Translations under genes and position numbers: made by a program
Assembly (NCBI GenBank): GCA_046328995.1
Contig: JAXLVN010000001.1
Coordinates: forward strand, 1-64,000
DNA length: 64,000 nucleotides
Direction: 5' to 3'
DNA from: JADJXV01 sp046328995
GTDB taxonomy: Bacteria > Bacteroidota > Ignavibacteria > Kapaibacteriales > UBA961
The notes under the pieces: generated by a model
What the model was told of the DNA's origin: nothing
The model's input: only the letters and a program-made list of their open reading frames with translations
Database searches by the model: none
Shown: piece after piece, positions 34,705 to 43,925 of the stretch
Position numbering within the stretch: the stretch's first letter is position 1
Layout of the letters: each line of letters begins with the position of its first letter

Positions 34705-37700
34705 ATGAATCATTACAGTGTTTTGATTGTTGAAGACGAAAGGATTGTCGCAAAAGACATACAGACCACCCTGGAAAAACAGGGGTATAGGGTTGCGGGG
34801 ATTGCTCCTTCCGGCGAAAAAGCACTCGAATTGATGGCGGCTTCGCTACCGGATGTAGTGCTGATGGATATCAAGCTCGAAGGTGATCTCGACGGTATTG
34901 ATACTGCCGATCGGATCCATGCACTGTATGATGTACCGGTAGTGTTTCTTACAGCGTATTCCAATCGAACCATCATCGAGCGTGCAAAGCTGTCGAATCA
35001 ATTCGGCTATGTGCTCAAGCCCTTTCAGGAAAGGGAGATACAGATTGTCATCGAAATGGCTGTCTATAAGCATCAGACAGAAAAGAAGCTGCGGGAAAAT
35101 AAAGAATTCATTTCGGCAATTGTGGACTCAATCGGTGATGGTATCGTCGCCACCAATGCCATGGGTGAAGTGACGTATATGAATGTTTTTGCCGAGCAAA
35201 TCCTTGGGCGCGGCAGCAGAGAATGTATCGGCAAGCATTACTCCGATGTTTTTGTCCTCTCAAGCAGTGACCTTTGGACTGCCGACATACAGATGAAATT
35301 TCTCCGTGACAGTATTCGCAGTGAATTCCCTGCTCAGGTGTGGCTGCTTGATGCCAACAACAATAAAATACCCATCGAAGGTAGTATCAAGCCGATGCTC
35401 GGTTCGATCCATGCCAACAACGGAGAAGTATTCGCCTTCCGCGATATTACCGACCGGAAGTCGGTCCAGGAATCACTCATTGACAGCGAGATGAGATTCC
35501 GTTTACTTGCCGAACATTCACACGATCTGATAGCATTGATTCGGCAGGACGGCAGCGTAACCTATGCCTCACCATCATTTGAATATGTACTCGGTGTGGT
35601 CAATTCGGAGGATGGTTCGAACAATTTTTTTGATATTGTCACACCCGATGATATTCAGGTCCTGCGGGAAGCCGTGGAAGCAGTAGCGGCCGGGGAAGAA
35701 CTGCAGACACTCGAGCTGCTGCTAACGAAGAGCGACCACAGCACCATCACCGTCGAAGCAAAAATTTCGCAGATTATTTTTCATAAGCAGGCCTCGATAT
35801 TGATTGTTTCACGAGACATCACCGAACGGAAAAAAGCAGAAACCATACTCGCCGAAAGTGAAGAAAAATATCGAACCATGGTCGAATGCCTTAATGAAGG
35901 TATCATCATTACAGACCTGGAAGATAGGATACTATTTGTCAATCAGAAAGCGGCCGATATCTTAGATAAAACCATCGATGAACTCGTAAGCAACAGAGCC
36001 CATGAAGTGCTGCTGCCCAACGGCGGGTATAGTTTGGATTATATCCAAAAGCTCGAAGACCGGAAACACGGTAAGTCTGAGCGTTATACGGAGATAATTT
36101 ATGACTCAAAAGGCAGGGAACGTTATGTGGAGATCAGTGCTGCTCCGTATCGTAATGCAAAAGGTGAGGTCATCGGTACTGTAGGCGCGCTGTATGATAA
36201 TACCGAGCGCTTGTTAGCCGAACAGGAAGTCGTCTCCAGCAAAGAAAAATTCGAAAATTTAGTGCTTAATGCACCGGTAGGTATAATTCGGTGGCTGGTG
36301 AAAGAGCATCGCTACGAATTCGCCAATAAAGAGTTCGAGCGTCAATCCTCGATGACTCTCGAGGAATTTTCTCAATTGGATCACGATCAACGACTTGCAT
36401 TGATACATCCGGATGATAGACAATTAGCTACTGATCTGGCGAATTCATGGATCGAATCCGGCGCTCACCGCCCGCAATCCGTTCAATACAGGACATTCGA
36501 CAAAGATGGCAGTATCCGCTGGTCGAATACTTATATCTATGCCGAGCGCAATGCCACTACCTCTGAAATAGAGTCGATTACTCAGATTTCGGTGGATATT
36601 ACAGAGCTGAAGGCAACGCAGGAAGCGCTGAGTCTGGCACAGCAGGAAGACTTCCGGAGAACCGTCAAGAACCTCCAAAATCTGGTGATTAAGATGTTCC
36701 GCAGGCCCGACGGCGAGCTCGCTTACTCTCTCCGTGAAGGGAAGCTGGCCGGTGATCTGACCACCGATCAGGTCTATGGGAAATCACCAAAAACATTTTT
36801 CGGTGATGAATATGAGAGCAAGACATTACCCAATTTAGAGCGCGCGTTTAGTGGTGAATCGGTGTCTTTCGAAGCAGAGCTCCCCGATGGACGTTATTTT
36901 TATTTTACGCTTGAGCCGCTCTTTGAGAATGAAACAGTCGTCGAAGTCGTGGGATCGGCCGTCGAAATTACCCATCAAAAACTTATCAGCAAAGAGCTGC
37001 ACGAAAGTGAGAATAAATACAAAATTCTCACGGATGTCATCCCGATAGGTATTACCCAGATTTCTCATTTGCCGAGTGGAGACAATATTGTTGATTATGT
37101 CAATCCTGAATTTGTTCGCCAATCCGGCTACACACTCGAAGCATTTATTGAAGCTTCTGCGCGACAGGAATGGTCGTTCATTCACCCGGAAGATAAGCAA
37201 GAAACCATTCGACAACTCACAAAATGGCATCTCGGCAGCAGGAGCGAACCTTTTCGTACAGAATATCGATTTCTCCGTAATGATGGGCAGTATATATGGT
37301 TAGAAGTATATCTGACGTACTATGACAAAGCCGACGGCACCTCTGTCGGTATTCAGGCCGGTGTCGATATTACCCACAAGAAAATCGCACATCAACGACT
37401 GCAGCATCTGGCATCATTTCCCGAGCAGATACCTCAGCCGATTATTGAGCTTCTCGCCGACGGCACGGTGACCTATATGAATCCGGAGGCGAGAAATTAC
37501 TTCTCCGACATTGTCGAGCTGGGATTTAAGCATCCGGTATTACAAGAATTAGCCAAAAAGCTTCATGATGTGAGCGATGGGTCATTCGGCAGTGATGAAA
37601 TGGAAATTGCCCATGAATCCCGGTATTTTGCCTTGAAAGTCTATTATATTAATGAATCTAATACGTACCGGGTGTTTCTCTATGACGTCACCGACCGCAA

Positions 37701-38454
37701 GCGTCAGGAAACCGAGCTGCAGCGCACGCTGACCAAAGAACGCGAGCTCTACTCGCTTAAAAGCAGATTCCTGACGACGGTATCCCATGAGTTTCGCACA
37801 CCGTTGACGGGTATTCAGATCTCGGCCGAACTCCTTTCGTCTCATGCTGCAAAGATGGATTTTAACCAACGAATCAGCGAAATTGACAAGATTAAAGACC
37901 GAGTCCATGATTTGACAATGCTGATGAACGACTTCTCGATGCAATCCTCGATTGATTCAATCGGAGAGTATCATAATCCTACGACTATATATTTAAACGA
38001 GTTCGCCAAAATGCTGACATCGGATGTCGATAATTTTATTCTCGGAAAGTCTCAGACCTTGACATTTGCAGTATCCCCACAGATACCTCCTATCATCGGC
38101 GATGAACGCATGCTGCGCAAATCAATTTCTAATATAATACTCAATGCCTCCAAGTATTCTCCGAAAGATAAGGAGATACACGTCGGTATCGAAGTCAATG
38201 ATGACAATCAAATTATCATCAGAATCTCAGATCACGGTATCGGCATACCCCACCACGAGATGAAAAATTTATTTACTCCGTTTTTTCGGGCCTCCAATGT
38301 CGGTTCGCAGCCCGGAATAGGACTCGGTCTCTCGATATCAAAAGATATTATTGAGTTCCATGGCGGCACAATTGACGTTGAAAGTACCGTTAACTCCGGT
38401 TCGGTTTTTACCATTACGCTGCCGGCTACGCCGAAAGCCACACGCACACTGTAG
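34705..38454 (+). CDS. Receiver / seven-PAS / histidine kinase sensor
   Basis: A 1249-residue cytoplasmic sensor kinase with no membrane segment. Residues 1-120 form a receiver domain with D55 as phospho-acceptor, and an Asp-Gly loop next to it that is typical of receivers at the N-terminus of PAS kinases. About seven PAS modules follow (starting roughly at 133, 258, 383, 508, 640, 765, 900), several ending Asp-Ile-Thr-x-x-Lys. A HisKA domain has H1028 in Ser-His-Glu-Phe-Arg-Thr-Pro, and an HATPase domain has Asn-Ala-Ser-Lys-Tyr-Ser (N box) and Gly-Ile-Gly-Leu-Gly-Leu-Ser (G2). The receiver at the front suggests it is a relay step controlled by another kinase. No response regulator gene is adjacent. 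Confidence 0.93.
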   Translation: MNHYSVLIVEDERIVAKDIQTTLEKQGYRVAGIAPSGEKALELMAASLPDVVLMDIKLEGDLDGIDTADRIHALYDVPVVFLTAYSNRTIIERAKLSNQFGYVLKPFQEREIQIVIEMAVYKHQTEKKLRENKEFISAIVDSIGDGIVATNAMGEVTYMNVFAEQILGRGSRECIGKHYSDVFVLSSSDLWTADIQMKFLRDSIRSEFPAQVWLLDANNNKIPIEGSIKPMLGSIHANNGEVFAFRDITDRKSVQESLIDSEMRFRLLAEHSHDLIALIRQDGSVTYASPSFEYVLGVVNSEDGSNNFFDIVTPDDIQVLREAVEAVAAGEELQTLELLLTKSDHSTITVEAKISQIIFHKQASILIVSRDITERKKAETILAESEEKYRTMVECLNEGIIITDLEDRILFVNQKAADILDKTIDELVSNRAHEVLLPNGGYSLDYIQKLEDRKHGKSERYTEIIYDSKGRERYVEISAAPYRNAKGEVIGTVGALYDNTERLLAEQEVVSSKEKFENLVLNAPVGIIRWLVKEHRYEFANKEFERQSSMTLEEFSQLDHDQRLALIHPDDRQLATDLANSWIESGAHRPQSVQYRTFDKDGSIRWSNTYIYAERNATTSEIESITQISVDITELKATQEALSLAQQEDFRRTVKNLQNLVIKMFRRPDGELAYSLREGKLAGDLTTDQVYGKSPKTFFGDEYESKTLPNLERAFSGESVSFEAELPDGRYFYFTLEPLFENETVVEVVGSAVEITHQKLISKELHESENKYKILTDVIPIGITQISHLPSGDNIVDYVNPEFVRQSGYTLEAFIEASARQEWSFIHPEDKQETIRQLTKWHLGSRSEPFRTEYRFLRNDGQYIWLEVYLTYYDKADGTSVGIQAGVDITHKKIAHQRLQHLASFPEQIPQPIIELLADGTVTYMNPEARNYFSDIVELGFKHPVLQELAKKLHDVSDGSFGSDEMEIAHESRYFALKVYYINESNTYRVFLYDVTDRKRQETELQRTLTKERELYSLKSRFLTTVSHEFRTPLTGIQISAELLSSHAAKMDFNQRISEIDKIKDRVHDLTMLMNDFSMQSSIDSIGEYHNPTTIYLNEFAKMLTSDVDNFILGKSQTLTFAVSPQIPPIIGDERMLRKSISNIILNASKYSPKDKEIHVGIEVNDDNQIIIRISDHGIGIPHHEMKNLFTPFFRASNVGSQPGIGLGLSISKDIIEFHGGTIDVESTVNSGSVFTITLPATPKATRTL

Positions 38455-38462
38455 AATTACCC

Positions 38463-39578
38463 ATGAATACGACTTCTATCGAACCATTGCACCTGAAAAA
38501 TCTCTCCCTGACCGAACTTACCGAGATCGTCAAAGCGCTCGGTGAGCCGTCCTACCGCGCGAAACAATGTTATGCAGCGCTGTATAACCCCGAAATTCGT
38601 TCCTTTGCCGACATGACGACCCTTCCTCAGGCATTGCGTAAAAAGCTTGACGAGCACTACCGGCTTTTCTCCATGGACATAGCCAATGTTCAGCTCTCGG
38701 AAGACGGCACACGCAAATATCTTTTTCAGCTCGCCGACGGGAAAGCAGTGGAGGCGGTGCTGATTCCGAGTGAACTTGTCACATCGGCCGGTGAACCAAA
38801 GCGGCTGACGCTTTGTGTGTCTTCTCAGGTCGGATGTCAGCTCGGATGTAAATTTTGTGCGACCGCATCCTTGAAATTAAAACGCAATCTGACGGTCGCC
38901 GAGATTATCGATCAGTACATGCTCGTTCAGCAACAGAGTGATAAGCCAATAACAAACATGGTATTTATGGGAATGGGTGAGCCAATGCTCAATTACGATA
39001 ATGTCATGAAAGCGATTGATATGTTCACTCATCCTGACTTCAAGCTCATTGGCGCGCGCCATATTACCGTGTCCACAGCCGGTGTGCTTCCGGGCATACA
39101 GCGGATGGCAGATGAAAATCGTCCGGTAAAGCTTGCGATTTCGCTCCATGCTACCACGAATGCTTTGCGCGAGAAGCTGATGCCGCTTTCGAAGACCTTT
39201 ACGCTCAAAAAGCTGGGCGATGCGGCTGAGTATTATTACCGTAAAACGCGCAAGCCGATCACGTATGAATATATTCTCTTCGACGGACTCAACGACTCCG
39301 AGCATGATGTGGAACGCCTGGCGAGGATTACGCGCCGCGTGCCGTCCAAGGTCAATGTCATACCGTTTCATCCGATCGAATTCACGCATCCTGAAGGATT
39401 TGCGGCAGAATTACAAGCTACGTCCAAAGAGAATTTCCAACGTTTTATCGCCAAGCTCAAGCATGCCGGAGTCACGGTGATGATACGCTCGTCTAGCGGA
39501 GAAGATATCGATGCAGCGTGTGGGCAATTGGCGTTTTCAAAAGTAGCCGAACAGCATGCGGCGGCTGTATCACTATAA
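38463..39578 (+). CDS. rlmN: 23S rRNA/tRNA (adenine-C2)-methyltransferase RlmN
   Basis: A 371-residue radical SAM enzyme that methylates A2503 of 23S rRNA and A37 of some tRNAs. The iron-sulfur cluster motif is C125-x3-C129-x2-C132 (Gly-Cys-Lys-Phe-Cys-Ala-Thr). Met-Gly-Met-Gly-Glu-Pro, Ser-Leu-His-Ala-Thr and the C-terminal Arg-Ser-Ser-x-Gly-x-Asp-Ile-x-Ala-Ala-Cys-Gly-Gln-Leu, with the resolving cysteine, are all present. It starts 8 bases after the kinase stop, so the two may be cotranscribed. Confidence 0.96.
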   Translation: MNTTSIEPLHLKNLSLTELTEIVKALGEPSYRAKQCYAALYNPEIRSFADMTTLPQALRKKLDEHYRLFSMDIANVQLSEDGTRKYLFQLADGKAVEAVLIPSELVTSAGEPKRLTLCVSSQVGCQLGCKFCATASLKLKRNLTVAEIIDQYMLVQQQSDKPITNMVFMGMGEPMLNYDNVMKAIDMFTHPDFKLIGARHITVSTAGVLPGIQRMADENRPVKLAISLHATTNALREKLMPLSKTFTLKKLGDAAEYYYRKTRKPITYEYILFDGLNDSEHDVERLARITRRVPSKVNVIPFHPIEFTHPEGFAAELQATSKENFQRFIAKLKHAGVTVMIRSSSGEDIDAACGQLAFSKVAEQHAAAVSL

Positions 39579-39660
39579 TTCATCTCCTGCCTATCGAATC
39601 GGACTGCTACTCTACACATCTGCGTCAATAATCGTACTCCCACTTATACAGGTGATCTAC

Positions 39661-40605
39661 ATGAATGTACTTCGCAATCTGACAGCTATGCTTGCTTTCG
39701 TGCTTGTAAGCGTATTTCCCCTCTCAGCGGCACTCGCGTCCGACTCAACGGATGAGGCGTCGATGGTGCAAAAAATTGAACCTTCCGACACCAAAAAACA
39801 CTATGTTCGGCTCAAAAACGGGGATATTCTCACCGGATTTGTTCTTGAAATCATTACCGATGAAAAGGAGGGTGCAGGAATAAAGATCAAAACAGCGATT
39901 GGTATTGCTACCATATATGCATCCCAGATTGCGGATATCCGCTTGCTTGAAGAGGCGAATCGCCATACGCACAGAGTGTATATTATGCCGACAGCAGAGC
40001 CGATTGGTACCAATCATTTTATCAGTAATTTCGAAGGCGTATTTCTGTATGCCGGTGCAGGATGGAAATTCCTGTCGGTGACTGCAGGACGGACATTTGT
40101 GCCGACGGTGCCGGGTTCGGAGCAATTCTCCCTGCTGACGGCAAAAGCAACCGTCTATCAGGGTGACAATGACTATATGGCAGGGGGTGTATCGATTGCC
40201 CTAGGAGGCAGTCTTGGCTTTTTGAATGCAAAAAATGCTTTGCAGCACATTTTTGGCGCGGCGACGTTTACGATGACGAAGACCAAGCTCACAGGACTCG
40301 TTTTCTATAAGGCAGGGGCGCAGGATTTTTTCACGGCGACGGCCGGCACTCTTGGGAGTGTCAATGTCAAGTATCCGAACGGTGCATTCGGGATAGGAAT
40401 AGGTATCGATACCAAGCTCAGCGAATGGAATGATTTACGATTTATAGCCGAGGGATGGAACAACGACATCGCTGTTCCCATGAATGCAGCGGCGCTGCTT
40501 GGTATTCGCATAGGGAACACCTCAGTTTCCGCTGATTTTGGAATTGCGGTCTTCCCGGCGCCGGCAATCGTACCCTGTGTAAGCTTCGCATGGACGCCGT
40601 TTTAA
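39661..40605 (+). CDS. Outer-membrane-type protein of unknown function
   Basis: A 314-residue protein from the ATG at 39661, preceded by AGGTGA; the open frame extends 35 codons further back into rlmN. A signal peptide ends near Ala-Leu-Ala-Ser. Residues ~40-105 hold a small beta domain with Leu-Lys-Asn-Gly-Asp-Ile-Leu-Thr-Gly, also hinted at in the gene at 46.9 kb. The rest is strand-rich, Gly/Ala-rich and ends in Trp-Thr-Pro-Phe with a C-terminal aromatic, as in beta-barrels. It is probably an outer-membrane protein. The family is not recognised. Confidence 0.7.
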   Translation: MNVLRNLTAMLAFVLVSVFPLSAALASDSTDEASMVQKIEPSDTKKHYVRLKNGDILTGFVLEIITDEKEGAGIKIKTAIGIATIYASQIADIRLLEEANRHTHRVYIMPTAEPIGTNHFISNFEGVFLYAGAGWKFLSVTAGRTFVPTVPGSEQFSLLTAKATVYQGDNDYMAGGVSIALGGSLGFLNAKNALQHIFGAATFTMTKTKLTGLVFYKAGAQDFFTATAGTLGSVNVKYPNGAFGIGIGIDTKLSEWNDLRFIAEGWNNDIAVPMNAAALLGIRIGNTSVSADFGIAVFPAPAIVPCVSFAWTPF

Positions 40606-40700
40606 GTCCTGATTTTCGTTCATTATTTCAATAATCTGAAAAAAAGTTTTGGGTAAATAAAGAAAAGAGTGTATTTTCGCGCTCTCTAAAACGAGAAAAT

Positions 40701-40773
<73 letters not shown>

Positions 40774-40780
40774 CCCTAAA

Positions 40781-40814
40781 GCGTTTAATACGAAAGTGTT
40801 AAACGCTTTTTTTT
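40781..40814 (+). terminator. Intrinsic terminator after tRNA-Phe
   Basis: GCGTTTAA and TTAAACGC form an 8-bp stem (with extra A-T pairs outside) followed by eight T. It lies 8 bases after the tRNA. Confidence 0.92.
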
Positions 40815-40847
40815 ATTGGTAAATTCCGTCCTGTCAGTTGTTTCCCA

Positions 40848-41022
40848 CCGACCATCAACCCTTCCCTCCCAAACACGCAACAAGCAAGCATAATGCTCCC
40901 GCATTTCCTGAGATTTTGTAAATTTTAGTAGGAAAAGGAAGGTAACTCTATCTGAGGTACGGATGTGAACGTTTCAGCGGCGAGTGCTGGTGTTTGGTTG
41001 TAGTTACCGACCGGACGGGGGA
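40848..41022 (+). repeat. Cassette repeat, copy A
   Basis: First copy of the repeat that precedes each small gene of the island. The best-kept part runs from GCATTTCCTGAGATTTTGTA (40901) to AGTTACCGACCGG (41014). Upstream of it, one frame aligns without gaps over 25 residues to the peptide fragment in copies B, C and E (Phe, Ile-Asn, Gln-Ala-Ser-Ile positions), although its Arg-Arg has been lost. No start codon or full gene is attached. The remaining bases of the 455-base gap hold tRNA-Phe and its terminator. Confidence 0.75.
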
Positions 41023-41060
41023 ATAAACATGACATGTACTATTAATTAGGAGCTGATCAA

Positions 41061-41855
41061 ATGGCAACCTTGTGCAAAAAAATACTCAGTAGTGCGTTGA
41101 GTCTGCTTTTTTTCTTTGTCATCTCATGTACTAAAACAGCTCCTCTCAGAATAAAACAGCCACCATCAACATACCGAACAGATTGGCATAATAGTTATAA
41201 AAACTATACAAATTCATTAGAGGATGCTGCTGAATATATGCCCGGAGATGATGGAGGTGCTATAGGTATGAGAATAGCTGAAAAGTCACAGCAATTGGTT
41301 AATTACCAAAAATTGAAAGCATATATAGATACCATATCAACCCTAAATTCTTGTATAGTGAGAATGTTTAATGAAAATATGTATTTTACCACTTTCAATG
41401 TATCAAAAAAAAAGATACCATTTGATGGAAAAAAATACCATTTATTTGTAGAAGGGGTTGAATATCCCATGGGGTATGTAGATACTTCAGATTGCGTTTG
41501 GTTTGTGAAAAACGCAGACAACGTTTTACATTGTATTTATCTCTCTTCCAACGGCGAGGTGCAGGATGAAAAATTGCCTTATGACAATGCTTTGGAAACC
41601 TCTTTACATACAATGCAACGTTGGAAGAAGAGTCGCCAAGTGAGCATTCCCTATGAAAAAAAGTATGGTACGATTGTGAGCTATTGGGATAAAGGAAACT
41701 CATATCATGTATTTTTTCCGTGGATGTGGAATGCTGCTGATTGTGAAAATGGGTGGAAATGTGCAACAAAAGATACTTCTGTAAATAATCTGCATTCAGC
41801 TATAATGAAATTTCTTTGCATGGCAAAACAAAAGGGTATCGTGGAATCTCAATAG
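41061..41855 (+). CDS. Small lipoprotein of the cassette island, unknown function
   Basis: A 264-residue protein with a lipoprotein signal peptide ending Val-Ile-Ser-Cys (residue 23). AGGAG stands at a good distance before the ATG. The mature part is rich in Lys, Asn and Tyr and has no domain I recognise. Codon use is AT-rich compared with the genes on either side of the island. It is the only gene between repeats A and E. A lipoprotein in such a position could be a surface immunity or defence factor, but no sequence feature shows this. Confidence 0.65.
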   Translation: MATLCKKILSSALSLLFFFVISCTKTAPLRIKQPPSTYRTDWHNSYKNYTNSLEDAAEYMPGDDGGAIGMRIAEKSQQLVNYQKLKAYIDTISTLNSCIVRMFNENMYFTTFNVSKKKIPFDGKKYHLFVEGVEYPMGYVDTSDCVWFVKNADNVLHCIYLSSNGEVQDEKLPYDNALETSLHTMQRWKKSRQVSIPYEKKYGTIVSYWDKGNSYHVFFPWMWNAADCENGWKCATKDTSVNNLHSAIMKFLCMAKQKGIVESQ

Positions 41856-41879
41856 AGAAGGATACAAAAAAATTAGGAC

Positions 41880-42112
41880 CGTGCATTTCCAGACCGGGCA
41901 GTACTTTGAGCTGCCCGTCAACACGTACCGCAGAAACGCACTGCACGAAAACATCATCCACCGCTTGCCGCTGAGAAGCAATAGTATATGGATACGATTT
42001 TGTAACTTGTAACCGGTGTAGGAAGTAAATACGTATCCGCAGTTCTGCTGCCCTTGACGTTTCCATAGGCTAGTGTTGACGGACAGTTGGAAACAACCGA
42101 CTGGACGGAACC
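41880..42112 (+). repeat. Cassette repeat, diverged copy E with orphan C-terminal fragment
   Basis: The most diverged repeat copy. It keeps the GCAGAAACGCACTG...CATCATCCACCGC block, TTTGTAACTTGTA, and a GTTTCCATAGGCTAGTG stretch matching GTTTCAGCGGCGAGTG in the others. One frame is open for about 60 residues without a start codon (reading from about 41850 to the stop near 42010) and carries Thr-Tyr-Arg-Arg-Asn-Ala-Leu then Ile-Ile-His. The same pattern is seen in copies B and C, so this looks like the detached C-terminus of a larger protein. The 274-base gap here holds nothing else. Confidence 0.65.
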
Positions 42113-42129
42113 CATAACCATTATGTAAT

Positions 42130-42678
42130 ATGAAATTTATAGTACTTACATTACTAAGCATTTGTGTTATTACTCAAGATATAACGCTTCAGTTTTATGA
42201 GTATGTGTTAAATGATACCATAAACAGTAGCTTTCTAGTTATTGATATAAAACAAAAATCAATTACTAAAAAAGCAATTATCGAAAACACGTACTTAACT
42301 CAATATTTTACACTTGCTTTGTCCGATACGTTCAATCGAAAAAGCTATATGAGTATGATGAAAAATAATTTGATTCATCATATACCGATTGAGATAAACG
42401 ATTCCATACTGAAAAATCATCCTGAAATTGTATTTAGTGACATTACACCAACAGAAACTGTGACCGCAAACTCATTGAAAGGAGTTGATGCCTTTTTAGA
42501 TATTTATTTCAACAAAAACCGAACGCTGAAATCAAGTAGCTATGGTAGCCAAGTACCTGCTATTATTCAAAAGCTATTTGAATGGGGAATAACTACCTAT
42601 CGTGACCACGAAACACAATTACTATGTTATCATACATTCAAGCCGTTGAAGTATCAACCAAGAACAGGACTGGAATAA
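42130..42678 (+). CDS. Unrecognised small exported protein of the cassette island
   Basis: A 182-residue protein with a short hydrophobic N-terminus (residues 1-15) that may be a signal peptide. The remainder is soluble, AT-rich in codons and without a recognised domain. It begins 18 bases after repeat E, and the next gene starts 19 bases after its stop, so these two share one cassette. A two-gene cassette could hold an effector-immunity pair or two immunity genes; nothing in the sequence decides this. Confidence 0.6.
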   Translation: MKFIVLTLLSICVITQDITLQFYEYVLNDTINSSFLVIDIKQKSITKKAIIENTYLTQYFTLALSDTFNRKSYMSMMKNNLIHHIPIEINDSILKNHPEIVFSDITPTETVTANSLKGVDAFLDIYFNKNRTLKSSSYGSQVPAIIQKLFEWGITTYRDHETQLLCYHTFKPLKYQPRTGLE

Positions 42679-42697
42679 ATCTTATACCCTAAAATAT

Positions 42698-43201
42698 ATG
42701 AAACCCTTCATTTATCTATATTCATACATAGCATTTACGGCGTTTTTTATCACTGCTTGCGAGAATAAAACCGAAAAGGTACCTATTAACCAGAAATCAG
42801 AGGTGCTCTTGGGTCACTATGGGGATACGATACAGCTTCGCAGTCCACTTGACAGCTTATTATTGGAATTTGTGGAACAAAATCATCTGAATAATATCCA
42901 TGGTCAACTATATATTAACAAAGTATATCAAGATACCACAGTTATTACCATTGTCTCAAGACAATATATTATTTCTGAAAGTTCATACGCAGAGCATATA
43001 TTTGCACATCCATTATTTTATGTAAAAATTAAGAATTGTGTTTTTGATGTTTATACGGGTATTGAAGATGAATTTGATTCAAAATTTATATATCCTACGT
43101 ATGTTCGAGATACTTCAAATTTCATTGTTTGGAGAGTTGATCAGGTCAACGGTCATTTAAAAAGGAATAGAGTAGATGATGATATTCCATTCTTTCGTTA
43201 G
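42698..43201 (+). CDS. Small lipoprotein of the cassette island
   Basis: A 167-residue protein with a lipoprotein signal peptide ending Ile-Thr-Ala-Cys (residue 21). The mature part has a strand-rich pattern with Val-Tyr-Thr-Gly-Ile-Glu-Asp-Glu-Phe near residue 128 and an acidic C-terminus. No family is recognised. It is the second gene of the cassette bounded by repeats E and B. Confidence 0.6.
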   Translation: MKPFIYLYSYIAFTAFFITACENKTEKVPINQKSEVLLGHYGDTIQLRSPLDSLLLEFVEQNHLNNIHGQLYINKVYQDTTVITIVSRQYIISESSYAEHIFAHPLFYVKIKNCVFDVYTGIEDEFDSKFIYPTYVRDTSNFIVWRVDQVNGHLKRNRVDDDIPFFR

Positions 43202-43279
43202 TGATATTTTGATCTACCTCCAGAATTAGTGGACACTTAGGAAAAGCATTATAGCAAGTATTATCCTATTCAACTTCTT

Positions 43280-43494
43280 GACAGCTCAGGTGATTTACCT
43301 GACCATCGACACTTCCCGCCGAAACACACTGCAAGCAAGCATCATCCACTGCTAGCAAGTGTAACGCTCCCGCATTTCCTGAGATTTTGTAAATTGTAGT
43401 AGGAAAAGGAAGGTAACCCTATCTGAGGTACGGATGTGCATACGTTTCAGCGGCGAGTGCTGGTGTTTGATTGTAGAAAGCGTACGGACAAGTA
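43280..43494 (+). repeat. Cassette repeat, copy B
   Basis: Well-preserved copy. Its core (43366-43490) matches copies A and C nearly base for base from CGCATTTCCTGAGATTTTGT to GCGAGTGCTGGTGTTTG. Upstream it shares CCGCCGAAAC...CATCATCCACTGCT with copy C. One frame encodes a peptide with Gln-Val-Ile-Tyr-Leu-Thr-Ile-Asp-Thr, then Arg-Arg-Asn-Thr-Leu and Ile-Ile-His, ended by a stop. The 354-base gap has this repeat and ~80 featureless bases. Confidence 0.8.
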
Positions 43495-43555
43495 TTATTT
43501 CAGCTTGTAAATTTAAAACACGTCAACTACAAGATGTTTTAACTAAGAAATTTTT

Positions 43556-43873
43556 ATGGTAAATGATATAAAGTTGATGGATAAAATCCAATTACAGAAG
43601 TATATTTTTCTTCTTGAGTTGTTAATCACAAAGAAAATTGAAACTGATACTTTTGAGAAATATTTCCTGCAAACTAGAAGACTTGATAGTTATTGGTTAA
43701 CCGGTTCTTTTGATCCAATAATAGAAAGAGTTCTGAATACATTTTTTTTAGATGTTGACGAGTACAATCCAGAAAATCTATATGATCCAAATGATCAGTA
43801 TAATATTAATGAAAATGAACTTCTAAAACGTGCAGCAATAGTATTTGTGAAGTTGAAAGATATGATAGGTTAA
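43556..43873 (+). CDS. Colicin-type immunity protein homologue (putative)
   Basis: A 105-residue acidic, helical, cytoplasmic protein. The layout matches the bacterial self-protective colicin-like immunity family (Pfam Colicin_immun, to which the colicin D immunity protein belongs): an N-terminal helix with Leu-Leu-x-x-Lys-Ile-x-x-x-x-Phe-Glu, a central Phe-x-x-Asp-Val-Asp-x-Tyr-x-Pro (about 71-78), then Ile-Asn-Glu-Asn-Glu-Leu-x-x-x-Ala near the end. These proteins bind and block a nuclease toxin. No toxin gene is adjacent, so it would be an orphan immunity gene protecting against neighbours. The call rests on pattern memory, not a search. Confidence 0.55.
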   Translation: MVNDIKLMDKIQLQKYIFLLELLITKKIETDTFEKYFLQTRRLDSYWLTGSFDPIIERVLNTFFLDVDEYNPENLYDPNDQYNINENELLKRAAIVFVKLKDMIG

Positions 43874-43925
43874 AGTTGGAAATTGAATGTTTTTCCTCTG
43901 AACCGTCCGAATAGTGCATTGTGTG

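Noticed and set aside
43202..43280. Possible insertion-sequence end (GTGGACACTTA-like string)
   Set aside because: Too short, with no matching inverted partner or transposase remnant.
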